Position numbers and translations under genes: made by a program. The notes beneath the pieces are model-generated. The model was not told the DNA's origin. It worked only from the letters and a program-made list of their open reading frames with translations, and made no database searches. Below, piece by piece: positions 5,787 through 5,862 of a DNA stretch of 5,862 nt. Numbering within the stretch: position 1 is the first letter of the stretch; every line of letters starts with the position of its first letter. The DNA is from an uncultured Ruminococcus sp. (GTDB lineage: Bacteria > Bacillota > Clostridia > Oscillospirales > Ruminococcaceae), in the NCBI GenBank assembly GCA_947176565.1, contig CAMWRC010000093.1, forward strand, positions 1 to 5,862, given 5' to 3'.

Positions 5787-5862
5787 TTCTTGTATTTAAA
5801 ATAAATTTATAAACAATGCCGTGAATCAGCAAATTTGTCATTGACATTTCAGGTTATATTTG

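Noticed and set aside
5841..5846. TTGACA on the plus strand near the right edge, a possible divergent promoter
   Set aside because: Only 16 bases remain after it, so a -10 at normal spacing would fall outside the window; it cannot be supported.

Overview
The window looks like chromosomal DNA from a moderately AT-rich, fibre-degrading Gram-positive anaerobe of the Ruminococcus type (Oscillospiraceae). The main reason is a secreted GH5 cellulase carrying a C-terminal dockerin, the plug that docks enzymes into a cellulosome. Strong AGGAGG-type ribosome binding sites, near-consensus housekeeping promoters and a lipoprotein with a long Thr-rich stalk fit the same group. The species cannot be fixed from this sequence alone. 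All four genes lie on the minus strand, so transcription runs from high to low coordinates.

Region 5629-5862 is the control region of a two-component system: an extended -10 promoter (TTGCAA-17-TATAAT), a perfect Shine-Dalgarno sequence and an upstream dyad. Next come an OmpR/PhoB-type response regulator (4951-5628) and a membrane histidine kinase (3480-4946, or 4964 if a TTG start is used). Only 4 bp separate them, or they overlap, so they form a translationally coupled pair. The extracellular sensor domain is not recognised, so the signal is unknown.

Region 3118-3479 is a dense 362-bp intergenic block. In transcription order it holds the 3' end of the kinase transcript with a perfect 12-bp AT-rich dyad, a probable intrinsic terminator, and an exact consensus promoter (TTGACA-17-TATAAT) for the cellulase. 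An 11-bp direct repeat brackets the -35 hexamer. The ~93-nt leader carries a hairpin and three heptamers spaced about one helical turn apart. These repeats are the most interesting unexplained signals in the window and are candidate operators.

Region 72-3117 is a two-gene operon: the dockerin-bearing GH5 cellulase (1390-3117), then a lipoprotein with a Thr-rich stalk and a transglutaminase-like Cys-His-acid domain (72-1376). The second gene's Shine-Dalgarno sequence touches the cellulase stop codon. A strong hairpin terminator at 15-53 closes the operon.

Working model (inference): the cellulase is exported and docked to a cohesin, while the lipoprotein is anchored outside the membrane and displays a papain-fold-like enzyme beyond the cell wall. 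The two would act together at the cell surface. Whether the neighbouring two-component system controls the operon is untested, but the phased repeats in the cellulase leader make it a reasonable hypothesis. I see no mobile element, CRISPR array, tRNA or rRNA.
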